A DNA stretch of 64,000 bases. Origin: Hymenobacter sp. DG25A. Lineage in GTDB: Bacteria; Bacteroidota; Bacteroidia; Cytophagales; Hymenobacteraceae. How positions within the stretch are numbered: position 1 is the first letter of the stretch; each line of letters begins with the position of its first letter. Below, one piece after another: positions 8,500-15,938 of this stretch. The notes below the pieces were generated by a model, which worked only from the letters and a program-made list of their open reading frames with translations, was not told where the DNA came from and made no database searches. The stretch spans positions 1,550,001 through 1,614,000 of the forward strand of contig NZ_CP012623.1 of the NCBI RefSeq assembly GCF_001280305.1, given 5' to 3'. The translations under genes were made by a program, and so were the position numbers.

Positions 8500-10449
8500 A
8501 TGGACGCCAAACACCAGCACCAGCACACAGCCATATCTACGGCGGGCCTGCTTATTGCGCTCGGCATTATTTACGGGGATATTGGTACCTCACCCCTGTA
8601 CGTGATGAAGGCCATTGTGCCGGAAACCATTACCCAGGATTTGGTATATGGGGGCATCTCCTGCGTGCTGTGGACGCTTACACTGCAAACTACCATCAAG
8701 TATGTGCTGCTGACCCTCAACGCGGATAACAACGGGGAAGGCGGTATTTTCTCCCTGTACGCCCTGGTGCGCCGTCGTGGTACCTGGCTCTCGGCGGTGG
8801 CTATTGTGGGGGGCGCTTCTTTGCTGGCCGATGGTATTATTACCCCGCCCATTTCGGTTTCCTCGGCTATTGAGGGACTTAAAACGGTGTATCCGCATCT
8901 GCAGCAAACCACCATTGTCTACATCGTAATTGCTATTCTGTGCGGGCTGTTTTTCCTGCAAAGCTTCGGAACACAGATTGTAGGCAAGGCTTTTGGCCCT
9001 ATCATGTTCCTGTGGTTTTCCATGCTGGCGGCGCTTGGCATTTACAGCATCTCTCAGCACCCGGAAATTCTGAAAGCGGCCAACCCCTACTATGCCTACA
9101 ACCTGCTGGTGAACACGCCGGGCGGTTTCTGGCTGCTGGGCGCCGTGTTTTTGTGTACTACCGGGGCCGAGGCCTTATACTCCGATCTGGGCCACTGCGG
9201 CAAAGGCAACATCCGCATCAGCTGGGGATTTGTGAAGCTGTGCCTGCTGCTCAATTACTTTGGGCAGGGCGCCTGGCTGATGACGCAGGTTGGTCAGCAC
9301 CTGGACGGCCGCAACCCTTTCTATGAGCTGATGCCTTCCTGGTTTCTGCTGATTGGTATTGGTATTGCCACCATTGCGGCCATCATTGCTTCCCAGGCCC
9401 TGATTACAGGCTCGTTTACGCTGGTAGCAGAAGCCATTCGGCTGAATATGTGGCCTAAAGTACGCCTTAACTACCCTACCGATGTGAAGGGCCAGCTCTA
9501 CGTGCCCAGCATGAACCGCCTGCTGCTGCTGGGCTGTATTGCGGTGGTACTGTATTTCCGGGAGTCGAGTGCAATGGAAGCGGCCTATGGTCTGGCTATT
9601 ACCATTACCATGCTCATGACCACGCTGCTGCTTTCCATGTGGCTGCGGACGAAGCGGGTGCCTGCCGGGCTGGTAGCGCTTTTCCTGCTGCTGTATGGCG
9701 CCATTGAGGGCGCCTTCCTTGTGGCTAACCTCATCAAGTTTCCGCACGGCGGCTGGGTATCCGTGGCTATCAGCCTAGTTCTGATTTCGGTGATGTATGT
9801 GTGGCTGCGGGCTTTCTACATCAAGCGCCGCCTCACGGAGTTTGTGAAGATAGACCCCTACATGGACGCGCTGAAACAGCTGAGCGCCGACGAAACCGTG
9901 CCGAAGTACTCCACGCACCTGGTGTTCATGACCTCGGCCGAGCGGCAAACGGAAATCGAGTCCAAAATCATCTACTCCATCTTCCAGAAGCGCCCCAAGC
10001 GGGCCGATATCTACTGGTTTGTGCACGTAGACACCACCGACCAGCCCTACACCATGGAGTACAAAGTGGTGGAGCTGGCCCCCGATGATGCCTTCCGCAT
10101 TACCTTCCGCCTGGGCTTCCGGGTGGAGCAGAAAATCAACCTCTACTTCCGCAAAGTAATTGAGGACCTGGTGCGCAACAAGGAAGTGGATATCACCTCC
10201 CGCTACGAGTCCCTGAGCAAGCAGCACGTGACCGGCGACTTCCGCTTTGTGGTGCTGGAGAAGTTCCTCTCGGTTGAAAACGACTTCCCCTGGGTAGAGC
10301 GCCTGGTAATGCAGGCCTACTTCTACATCAAGCAGTTCATTGCCTCCGAAGACAAGTACTTCGGGCTGGATACCAGCTCCGTGAAAGTGGAAAAGGTGCC
10401 GCTGGTTATTGCCCCGGTACGGGAAGTTTCCCTGGAACGCGTGTACTAA
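8500..10449 (+). CDS. kup: KUP-family potassium uptake transporter
   Basis: 649 residues, full length for the family. The N-terminal signature GIIYGDIGTSPLYV (about residues 23-36) and NADNNGEGGIFSLYAL are typical of Kup/TrkD. About 12 hydrophobic segments fill residues 12-455, followed by a soluble C-terminal domain of about 190 residues. It brings K+ into the cell, probably by H+ symport, and matters most under acid or low-K+ conditions. TTACCTTTAG at about 8444, some 55 bases before the ATG, resembles the -7 box. A strong terminator follows the stop by 20 bases, so it is monocistronic. Confidence 0.95.
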   Translation: MDAKHQHQHTAISTAGLLIALGIIYGDIGTSPLYVMKAIVPETITQDLVYGGISCVLWTLTLQTTIKYVLLTLNADNNGEGGIFSLYALVRRRGTWLSAVAIVGGASLLADGIITPPISVSSAIEGLKTVYPHLQQTTIVYIVIAILCGLFFLQSFGTQIVGKAFGPIMFLWFSMLAALGIYSISQHPEILKAANPYYAYNLLVNTPGGFWLLGAVFLCTTGAEALYSDLGHCGKGNIRISWGFVKLCLLLNYFGQGAWLMTQVGQHLDGRNPFYELMPSWFLLIGIGIATIAAIIASQALITGSFTLVAEAIRLNMWPKVRLNYPTDVKGQLYVPSMNRLLLLGCIAVVLYFRESSAMEAAYGLAITITMLMTTLLLSMWLRTKRVPAGLVALFLLLYGAIEGAFLVANLIKFPHGGWVSVAISLVLISVMYVWLRAFYIKRRLTEFVKIDPYMDALKQLSADETVPKYSTHLVFMTSAERQTEIESKIIYSIFQKRPKRADIYWFVHVDTTDQPYTMEYKVVELAPDDAFRITFRLGFRVEQKINLYFRKVIEDLVRNKEVDITSRYESLSKQHVTGDFRFVVLEKFLSVENDFPWVERLVMQAYFYIKQFIASEDKYFGLDTSSVKVEKVPLVIAPVREVSLERVY

Positions 10450-10468
10450 CTGCTGGCTGTTCAGCAAG

Positions 10469-10508
10469 CAAAACTCCCCGCCTGGTTTGTTCCAGGCGGG
10501 GAGTTTTG
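10469..10508 (+). terminator. Intrinsic terminator after kup
   Basis: A 17-bp perfect stem (arms 10469-10485 and 10492-10508, CCCCGCC core) with a 6-base loop, followed by GTTTT. Confidence 0.85.
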
Positions 10509-10535
10509 GTTTTAAGATGCAGCTCTATCCTACCC

Positions 10536-10708
10536 GTTATGCAGAGGCAGAGCCGAAGCATCTCGCGTGCTGACTCTGTTGGTAAAGAAATGGGAAAAGA
10601 ACGTCATGCTGAGCGCAGTCGAAGCATCTCGCTAGTGGGGTATACAATGATTACTACCACAACATCAGCACGCGAGATGCTTCGACTGCGCTCAGCATGA
10701 CCGTCCTG
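10536..10708. repeat. Dispersed inverted-repeat element, copy 2 (most intact)
   Basis: A three-unit composite. A direct half-unit (10536-10574) with core CCGAAGCATCTCGCGTGCTG is followed by a perfect 30-bp inverted repeat, arms 10603-10632 and 10672-10701. The arms start GTCATGCTGAGC and contain CGAAGCATCTCGC. The 39-base loop carries GTGGGGTATACA, which recurs as GTGTGGTATACC in the copy at 45169. It fills most of the 396-base gap between kup and the M61 gene, flanked by the two genes' terminators. No coding capacity. Confidence 0.85.
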
Positions 10709-10793
10709 TTTCAACACTGGTCGTTTGCTGGAGGCTTCGCAGTTCTCAGATTGATGTTCACTTCACCTTAACCTCTTTCGCTTTTGAAAACAT

Positions 10794-10828
10794 AAAAGCC
10801 GCCCGAGCAAATGACCGGGCGGCTTTTT
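10794..10828. terminator. Terminator for the M61 peptidase gene (bidirectional)
   Basis: Stem AAAAGCCGCCCG / CGGGCGGCTTTT around a 10-base loop, with T runs on both strands. It lies 18 bases beyond the stop of the minus-strand M61 gene. Confidence 0.8.
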
Positions 10829-10845
10829 ATATCTGAATGCCTTGA

Positions 10846-12657
10846 CTAGGCTTTGCGCTCTGGCAGCCACTTGCGCAGAACTTTCTGCTGGGCTTCGGTG
10901 GCGTTAGGCATCATTTCGATGCGGTATTTCTGCGTGGCGATGGGCAGCAGCGGCAGGATCAGCTCGCGGGTCTGGCCGTCGCGCACGATGAGCAGGCGGA
11001 TGGGCGTGCCGGGGGCGCGGGCAGTGAGCAGCTTGTTGGGGTCGTCGGTGAGGCGGATGCCGTCCATGGCCAGCAGTTCGTCGTTTACGCTCAGGCCGCC
11101 CTGCCAGGCGCTGCCGTTGCGCACTACGCTGGTTACGGTGTACTTGCCGCCGGTGGTGCTTACGTTAGCACCCAGCACGCCTTCGCCGGAAGAGGGTGTG
11201 GCGCTCAGCTGCAGGCCGGCATAGCCCAGGTTAGTGGCATAATCCAGCGTTTTGGTGCCGTACACACTCTCGCGGAAGAAATCATCATAGCGGCGGCCGG
11301 CTACTTTGGCTACGGCATCCTGGTACTCGGCATCGGTGAAGCCGCGGCCCAGCTGCTGGTAATACCGCTCGTAGAGGTAGCGCATCACATCGTCCAGATT
11401 CTTCTCGCCTTTGGTTTCATTGATGATCATCAGATCCAGCATGGCCCCAATCAGCTCGCCTTTATCATAGTAGCTGATGCCGGTGTTGCTGGAATTCTCG
11501 TTGGGACGGTAATACTTAATCCAGGCATCAAAGCTCGACTCCGCGGCCGACTGCACTTTGTTGCCGGGCGTATTCTCTACACGGGAAATGCCGTTGGCCA
11601 GGGCATCGAGGTAGCGCTGGGGCGTGTAGAAACCGGCCCGCTGGGTAATCAGGTTAGAGAAATACTCTGTGCCGCCTTCGCTCACCCACAGCATGTGGGT
11701 GTAGTTTTCGTGGTCGTAATCAAAGGGGCCCAGGGCTACCGGACGAATGCGCTTAACGTTCCAGAGATGGAAGTACTCGTGGGCCACCAGGCCCAGGAAG
11801 TTCAGGTAGCTGGCTTCCGAAGAATAAGCATTGCGCGATACGGACAGCGTGGTGGAGAACAGGTGCTCCAGGCCGCCGGTGCCCCGGTCAATGTTATGAA
11901 TGATGAATACGTAGCGGTCCAGGGGGTTTTTGCCTACCACCCGGTGGGCTTCTTCGCACACGCGCTTCATGTCCGTGAGCAGGCGCTGCTCATCAAAGCG
12001 GGGGTTGCCGTACATGGCAATGGTGTGCGGGGTGCCGTTGGCCTCAAACTGCAGCACCTGGTGGGTACCAATCTCAATGGGCGAATCGGCCAGCTCATCA
12101 TAGGAAGCAGAGCGGAACGTGAAGGGGGCGCCACCGGCTACCGGCTTCAGGCTGGTGGTAACCTGCGTCCAGCCGTTGGCAGGCACTACCGTGAGAGTGC
12201 TGGCCAATGCCTTTTCCTCGGCGGGGTACATAAACACGCTGGAGCCGTTCAGGTAGCCGTGTGAGGCATCAATAAAGCTGGTGCGCACGGATAGCTCGAA
12301 GGCATATACCCGGTAATGCACCACAAAATCCTGGGCTTTGGGGTGATATATGCGCCAGGTGTTCTTATCAATTTTTTCGGTGCGCAGCTCCGTAGAGCCG
12401 GCTTTGGCCGCCAGGCTTTCTACGTTTTTAGAGAATTCCCGCACCAGGTAAGAGCCGGGCGCCCAGACTGGCATTTTCACATCGGTATAAGCCTTGCGGA
12501 AGCCCGAGAGGCGCATATCAACTTCAAAATAGTGCGTCTGGGGAGCCGGCATGAGCAGCGTATATTGCAGCTTGGGCGCGGCCCACGCGGGAGCGGCCTG
12601 AACGGTAAGCCATAACAGCAGACCTGCCAGAAGGAAACGGAAACGGTGGTGAAGCAT
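10846..12657 (-). CDS. M61 family (glycyl aminopeptidase-like) zinc metallopeptidase with PDZ domain
   Basis: 603 residues with a signal peptide (FLLAGLLLWLTVQAAPAWA). The N-terminal beta domain (about 25-190) and the catalytic domain carry the zinc motif HEYFH at residues 293-297 (Glu294 catalytic), followed by the downstream EGGTEYFS glutamate. A PDZ domain occupies about residues 490-590 (GGLSVNDELLAMDGIRL). This is the normal M61 order. The enzyme should act on peptides in the periplasm, preferring N-terminal Gly or Ala by family analogy. It is transcribed alone. Confidence 0.92.
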   Translation of the reverse strand: MLHHRFRFLLAGLLLWLTVQAAPAWAAPKLQYTLLMPAPQTHYFEVDMRLSGFRKAYTDVKMPVWAPGSYLVREFSKNVESLAAKAGSTELRTEKIDKNTWRIYHPKAQDFVVHYRVYAFELSVRTSFIDASHGYLNGSSVFMYPAEEKALASTLTVVPANGWTQVTTSLKPVAGGAPFTFRSASYDELADSPIEIGTHQVLQFEANGTPHTIAMYGNPRFDEQRLLTDMKRVCEEAHRVVGKNPLDRYVFIIHNIDRGTGGLEHLFSTTLSVSRNAYSSEASYLNFLGLVAHEYFHLWNVKRIRPVALGPFDYDHENYTHMLWVSEGGTEYFSNLITQRAGFYTPQRYLDALANGISRVENTPGNKVQSAAESSFDAWIKYYRPNENSSNTGISYYDKGELIGAMLDLMIINETKGEKNLDDVMRYLYERYYQQLGRGFTDAEYQDAVAKVAGRRYDDFFRESVYGTKTLDYATNLGYAGLQLSATPSSGEGVLGANVSTTGGKYTVTSVVRNGSAWQGGLSVNDELLAMDGIRLTDDPNKLLTARAPGTPIRLLIVRDGQTRELILPLLPIATQKYRIEMMPNATEAQQKVLRKWLPERKA

Positions 12658-12838
12658 GGAAAAGAGTAAGTGAGAAAAGCTGGGTAGCGGACACAGCTAT
12701 CCGCCAGGAGTTGCAAGATACTGGTGAAAATTAAGTAGAGAAGCGCCGGCGGCCCATTAGCCCCACCGGAACCCCCACCCCGGTACAGCCGTTAGGAGAA
12801 TACCTTTCCGCTTATATTCCGGAAGGTTCTGCAATTTC

Positions 12839-13438
12839 ATGCGTTATGTCTGGCTAAGCTTTTTTGTTATTGCGGCTTTCATCATTGGTGTCACAATCCG
12901 TAACCGCCAGCAGGCAGCCCCCCTGGCGCTGATGGATAACGAGCCGGCTGAAACCGTTCTGCGCCCTGCTGAAAAGGCCAACCGCACGCCGGCCCGCTCC
13001 GCGGTATGGAAAGTAGATGCTCCTGCCGCCCCCGTTGTGGCCCGTGCCGACAGCGTCATCCGGTTTGCCATGCGCCAGTTGGGCACCAACTACTGCTATG
13101 CCGGCGCCACGCCCGAAACCGGTTTTGACTGCTCCGGCTTTGTCAATTATGTTTTTGCCCGCTTCGGGGTTCCGGTGCCACACTCTACGGCCCTGCTCAT
13201 TAATACCGGCCGCGAAGTGCCCCGCAGGAGTGCCCGCCCCGGCGACATTGTAGTTTTCACCGGTACGGCCACCACCTCTACTACCCCTGGCCACGCTGGC
13301 ATTGTCATTTCTAACCCCGGCGAGCCGCTGCGTTTCATTCATTCCTCTTCGGCCAGAAAGGAATCCGGAGTAAAGATCAGCACGGTGGAGAAGACCGATT
13401 ATGAGCGCCGCTTTATGGCCATCCGCCGCGTGCTGTAA
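12839..13438 (+). CDS. NlpC/P60 family cell-wall endopeptidase
   Basis: 199 residues with a single N-terminal hydrophobic anchor or signal (VWLSFFVIAAFIIGVTI). The papain-like NlpC/P60 domain has Cys98 in DCSGF, His152 in GHAGIVI and the third polar residue His168 in FIHSS. It cleaves gamma-D-glutamyl-diaminopimelate bonds in peptidoglycan stem peptides. A 60-residue linker separates anchor and enzyme. It is divergent from the M61 gene across a 181-base gap in which nothing else was recognised. Confidence 0.9.
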   Translation: MRYVWLSFFVIAAFIIGVTIRNRQQAAPLALMDNEPAETVLRPAEKANRTPARSAVWKVDAPAAPVVARADSVIRFAMRQLGTNYCYAGATPETGFDCSGFVNYVFARFGVPVPHSTALLINTGREVPRRSARPGDIVVFTGTATTSTTPGHAGIVISNPGEPLRFIHSSSARKESGVKISTVEKTDYERRFMAIRRVL

Positions 13439-14143
13439 AAGGTGAAATGGAGAAGTAGTGAGATGACGCGTTTAACGCTCCCTTGGCGCCATGCGCGTAG
13501 GTGGCGCCCACAGAATGTCAACACCCTATATCACCCTTTCACCACTGGTCTAAACGAACGATGCCCGGGTAGCCTATGCAGTCCTGTTATACAGGCTGCT
13601 GGGCTAACCGGGCATCTAATCCTTCAAATCTTACCAAGCGACGAGTCTGGGGTTCAGCCCCGTCATCCTTCGAGTAAGACCTTGCCAGAATGCGGGAACC
13701 CGCCCTGAGGGGCTAACAGAGGTTCCGCGCGAAAGCTGTTGTTAAGCGCGTACGGCGGTGAAGCGTACTACATTCGACAGGCTTGGCAGGATTTGTTTGG
13801 GACTACTAGACATTTTGTACCTCCTTTCTTTACATCCAACATACCTCTTCCCGCGCTACCCAGCACCTTAGGGCTGCTTGGGGGAGTTGTAGCACTCGCT
13901 ACGGTTGGTAAAGTTAAAACTCGGCCTGAAGGTTCAAAATGGAAAAGGCTTTTTTTAACCGGGTAGTCCAATTTTAATGACATAACACTGACAATCAGCC
14001 GCTTTTTTTTCGGCTTAAAAAACCGGCGGCCAATCATTGGTACTATCCTTGCCTTTGGGGTGCACAGCATTCGTCTTCCGATATTGACATTCTCCAGACT
14101 TTGCCTATATTTTCCACTCAAACCCTTCTTTCCATCTATTTCA
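13439..14143. other. Unexplained 0.7-kb intergenic stretch with several strong hairpins
   Basis: No convincing protein gene, and base use is less GC-rich than in flanking genes. Hairpins seen: 13561-13615 (ATGCCCGG...CCGGGCAT, a near-palindrome of 55 bases with inner pairs TAGCC/GGCTA and CCTGT/ACAGG); GGGG-TTCA-GCCCC at 13649-13661; GGAACC/GGTTCC at about 13694 and 13731; GTACG/CGTAC at 13750-13768. Near 14000 there is AGCCG-T8-CGGCT. On the minus strand a 23-codon ORF with a strong SD sits at 13742-13813. The compact hairpins suggest a structured RNA or the remnant of a mobile RNA element. It matches no tRNA, tmRNA, RNase P, SRP or riboswitch core that I know. Confidence 0.45.
13742..13813 (-). 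CDS. Candidate 23-residue ORF with strong Shine-Dalgarno
   Basis: On the minus strand AAAGGAGG is followed, six bases later, by ATG (13811-13813). It opens a 23-codon frame beginning MSSSPKQILP, rich in Ser and basic residues, that ends at TAA 13742. A textbook SD is unusual in this window, where most genes have none, so the ORF may belong to an acquired element or may regulate what lies downstream (the hairpins at 13440-13740 on the same strand). No similarity recognised. Low confidence that it is translated. Confidence 0.3.
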   Translation of the reverse strand: MSSSPKQILPSLSNVVRFTAVRA

Positions 14144-14584
14144 ATGAAAAAAGCTCTGTTTCTCTGTCTGGCCCTCGTGCTGGGACTTGCTTCCATGGCC
14201 TCCGCGCAAAAACTATCACCTCTGGGGGTGTGGACCAATGCTGAGAAGAAGGCTACGTTTGAGATTTACCAATGTGGTAAAAAGCTGTGTGGGCGTATTG
14301 TCTCGCTAACGGTGCCAAACGACCCCAAAACCGGTAAGCCCAAAACCGATTCCCAAAATCCGGACCCCAAGCTCCGGTCACGCCCCCGCTTAGGCCTGGT
14401 CTTCATGCAGGACTTTGAGTACGATGAAGATAACAAGTGGGACGATGGTAAAATCTATGATCCGGAGAGCGGCAAAACCTACTCCTGCTACATGAAAATA
14501 CTCAGCCCGAACACCATGGAAGTAAAAGGCTACATCGGCTTTTCGCTGATTGGTCGCTCCCAGACCTGGACCCGGGTACGCTAG
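14144..14584 (+). CDS. Exported DUF2147 family protein
   Basis: 146 residues with a standard signal peptide (ALFLCLALVLGLASMASA, cut before QK). The mature protein follows the DUF2147 pattern: an early GVWTNAEKKATFEIYQCG strand, CGRIVSL, a DPKTGKPKTDSQNPD loop, DGKIYDPESGKTYSC, and a final GRSQTWTRV. The fold is a lipocalin-like small barrel of unknown role, common in exported proteins. Two paired cysteines (QCGKKLCG) may bond. ATG 14144 starts right at the signal peptide. A shared terminator follows. Confidence 0.85.
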   Translation: MKKALFLCLALVLGLASMASAQKLSPLGVWTNAEKKATFEIYQCGKKLCGRIVSLTVPNDPKTGKPKTDSQNPDPKLRSRPRLGLVFMQDFEYDEDNKWDDGKIYDPESGKTYSCYMKILSPNTMEVKGYIGFSLIGRSQTWTRVR

Positions 14585-14598
14585 TCGCTCCTGACCCT

Positions 14599-14638
14599 AA
14601 AAAGAAACGACGCCCAATTTCGGGCGTCGTTTCTTTTT
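14599..14638. terminator. Bidirectional terminator between DUF2147 and GreA/B-like genes
   Basis: 17-bp perfect stem, arms 14599-14615 and 14622-14638 (AAAGAAACGACGCCC...), with A/T tracts serving both convergent genes. Confidence 0.88.
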
Positions 14639-14656
14639 GGGGTCATGTCCCCGATT

Positions 14657-15139
14657 CTAGTACACTGCTTTAATGTGGTAGCTGCGCCCCCGGAATTTGA
14701 AAGTGTCGCCGACGCGGTGATTGGCCATGGCCAGGAATAAGGGCGAAAAGGCGGAAATGGCACAGTAGGTTTTGCCATCCACCTTAAACTCCCCTATGCT
14801 CACGGAAATAAAGTACGTGTGCGCGTCGGTTTCCACTACTGAGCCCAGCCCGGGCACTCCGGCCAGCACGTGCGCATCGCGCAGGCGCTGCAATACTACC
14901 AGGCCGCGCTCGGCTTCTTCCAGCTGGTGCCCAAACAACTCCCGCTGGATATGGCACGCCTCCCGGAAAGACTCAAACTTATCTTCAATGGAACCCTGAT
15001 GCTCGTTGGCACTTTCCTGAACATCTTGCATGGCCTGCCGGGCATTGTCGGCTTTCTCCTGCTGAATGCGCAGACACTCAGCTAGTAATGCCTTTTTTAA
15101 TTGGCTGGGGCTTTGCACGGCAATTCTCATCATCTTCAT
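14657..15139 (-). CDS. GreA/GreB-like C-terminal domain protein
   Basis: 160 residues. Residues 10-90 are a long charged helical region that could form a coiled coil. The C-terminal part has the GreA/GreB FKBP-like pattern (SPLFLAMANHRVGDTFKF, then YHIKAVY). GreA-type factors insert a coiled coil into the RNA polymerase channel and stimulate transcript cleavage. The acidic tip residues of true GreA are not clearly placed here, so it may be a polymerase-binding relative. In my experience related Cytophagales proteins are often mislabelled as 3-oxoacyl-ACP synthase. ATG 15139 was chosen over the TTG at 15145. Confidence 0.6.
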   Translation of the reverse strand: MKMMRIAVQSPSQLKKALLAECLRIQQEKADNARQAMQDVQESANEHQGSIEDKFESFREACHIQRELFGHQLEEAERGLVVLQRLRDAHVLAGVPGLGSVVETDAHTYFISVSIGEFKVDGKTYCAISAFSPLFLAMANHRVGDTFKFRGRSYHIKAVY

Positions 15140-15288
15140 AGTCAATTCAGTAAAGGACTTTGGAGGAGGCGGTAATTGTAAACTATTTGGATGGCACCGT
15201 GTTTTTCCGGGGTACTGATTTTTTACTCTTCTTGTTCGATTTTCTTAAACGTGCCCTTGCTTCCCGTTCCAAGCCATCTGCTGACAGC

Positions 15289-15870
15289 ATGGCCTGGCGC
15301 CCGCTCATGCGCACTCCGGCGCAGCGGCGGCGGCATACCCAATGGGTAGCCGAGCAGGTGTACCTGAACTGGCTGGGGCCTTATTTCAAAGCCTATCACT
15401 TTAAAAAGACCAACGTAACCGGCCAGGGCTTCCGCGTGCAATTGCTGCGGGAAAGCGGCCGCCAAGGCCTGTTGTTATTCTACGACCCCAGCATTGGGCC
15501 CGGCAACTTTCAGCACCTGTTTGACTTCATTGCCGAGCAAACCCAGGAGCTGGGCTATAACCTCTCTACCTCCGACCAGCGCACGGCCGAGCACCCCCGC
15601 TACCGCGAAACGATTTATAAGCATTTCCTGAAGCCAAAGCCGAAGACGTGCACGGCTACCGGCCGTTGCCAGCAGCACTACGGCAACGTAACCGTGGATT
15701 TAGTCTGCATCAATAATCAGCCAGGATTTATCCGCTTTTTCAGCAATCCGTTCGACGACAGCATCTTCACCCCTGCCCATTCATTTGATGAGCTGCTGGG
15801 GAAGATATTCAATCAGCCGCCCGCCGACGAGTTTATTCAAAACCGGATAAAAGCCTACTATAAGAAGTAG
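15289..15870 (+). CDS. Hypothetical protein, lineage-specific
   Basis: 193 residues from the first in-frame ATG at 15289 (MAWRPLMRTPAQRRRHTQWV). The frame stays open back to a TTG at 15160, but that extension is low-quality coding sequence. The start is basic, followed by an aromatic-rich region (VYLNWLGPYFKAYHFKK). There are two nearby Cys (KTCTATGRC) in the middle and no signal peptide or membrane helix. No family recognised. It is divergent from the GreA/B-like gene with about 150 bases between the starts, and convergent with the M1 peptidase gene. Confidence 0.6.
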   Translation: MAWRPLMRTPAQRRRHTQWVAEQVYLNWLGPYFKAYHFKKTNVTGQGFRVQLLRESGRQGLLLFYDPSIGPGNFQHLFDFIAEQTQELGYNLSTSDQRTAEHPRYRETIYKHFLKPKPKTCTATGRCQQHYGNVTVDLVCINNQPGFIRFFSNPFDDSIFTPAHSFDELLGKIFNQPPADEFIQNRIKAYYKK

Positions 15871-15938
15871 CCCTGCCACCAGAATATGGCATTCCTCCTA
15901 CTTTCACCACTGCCGCCAAATCAGCCTGCTATCTTATC

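Noticed and set aside
10506..10700. 64-codon + strand frame
   Set aside because: It lies entirely in the repeat element and a terminator tail.
13561..13615. Integron attC-like site
   Set aside because: The ends only partly resemble the attC core (GTTAGCC fails GTTRRRY), and no integrase or cassette array is present.
13439..13830. tmRNA, RNase P RNA, SRP RNA or cobalamin riboswitch
   Set aside because: The landmark motifs I know (GAGGAAAGTCC, the tRNA-like CCA end, the GCCACTG box) are not found.
13739..13966. 75-codon + strand frame as a gene
   Set aside because: TTG start, no SD, no motif, and it overlaps hairpins; probably a chance frame in the structured stretch.
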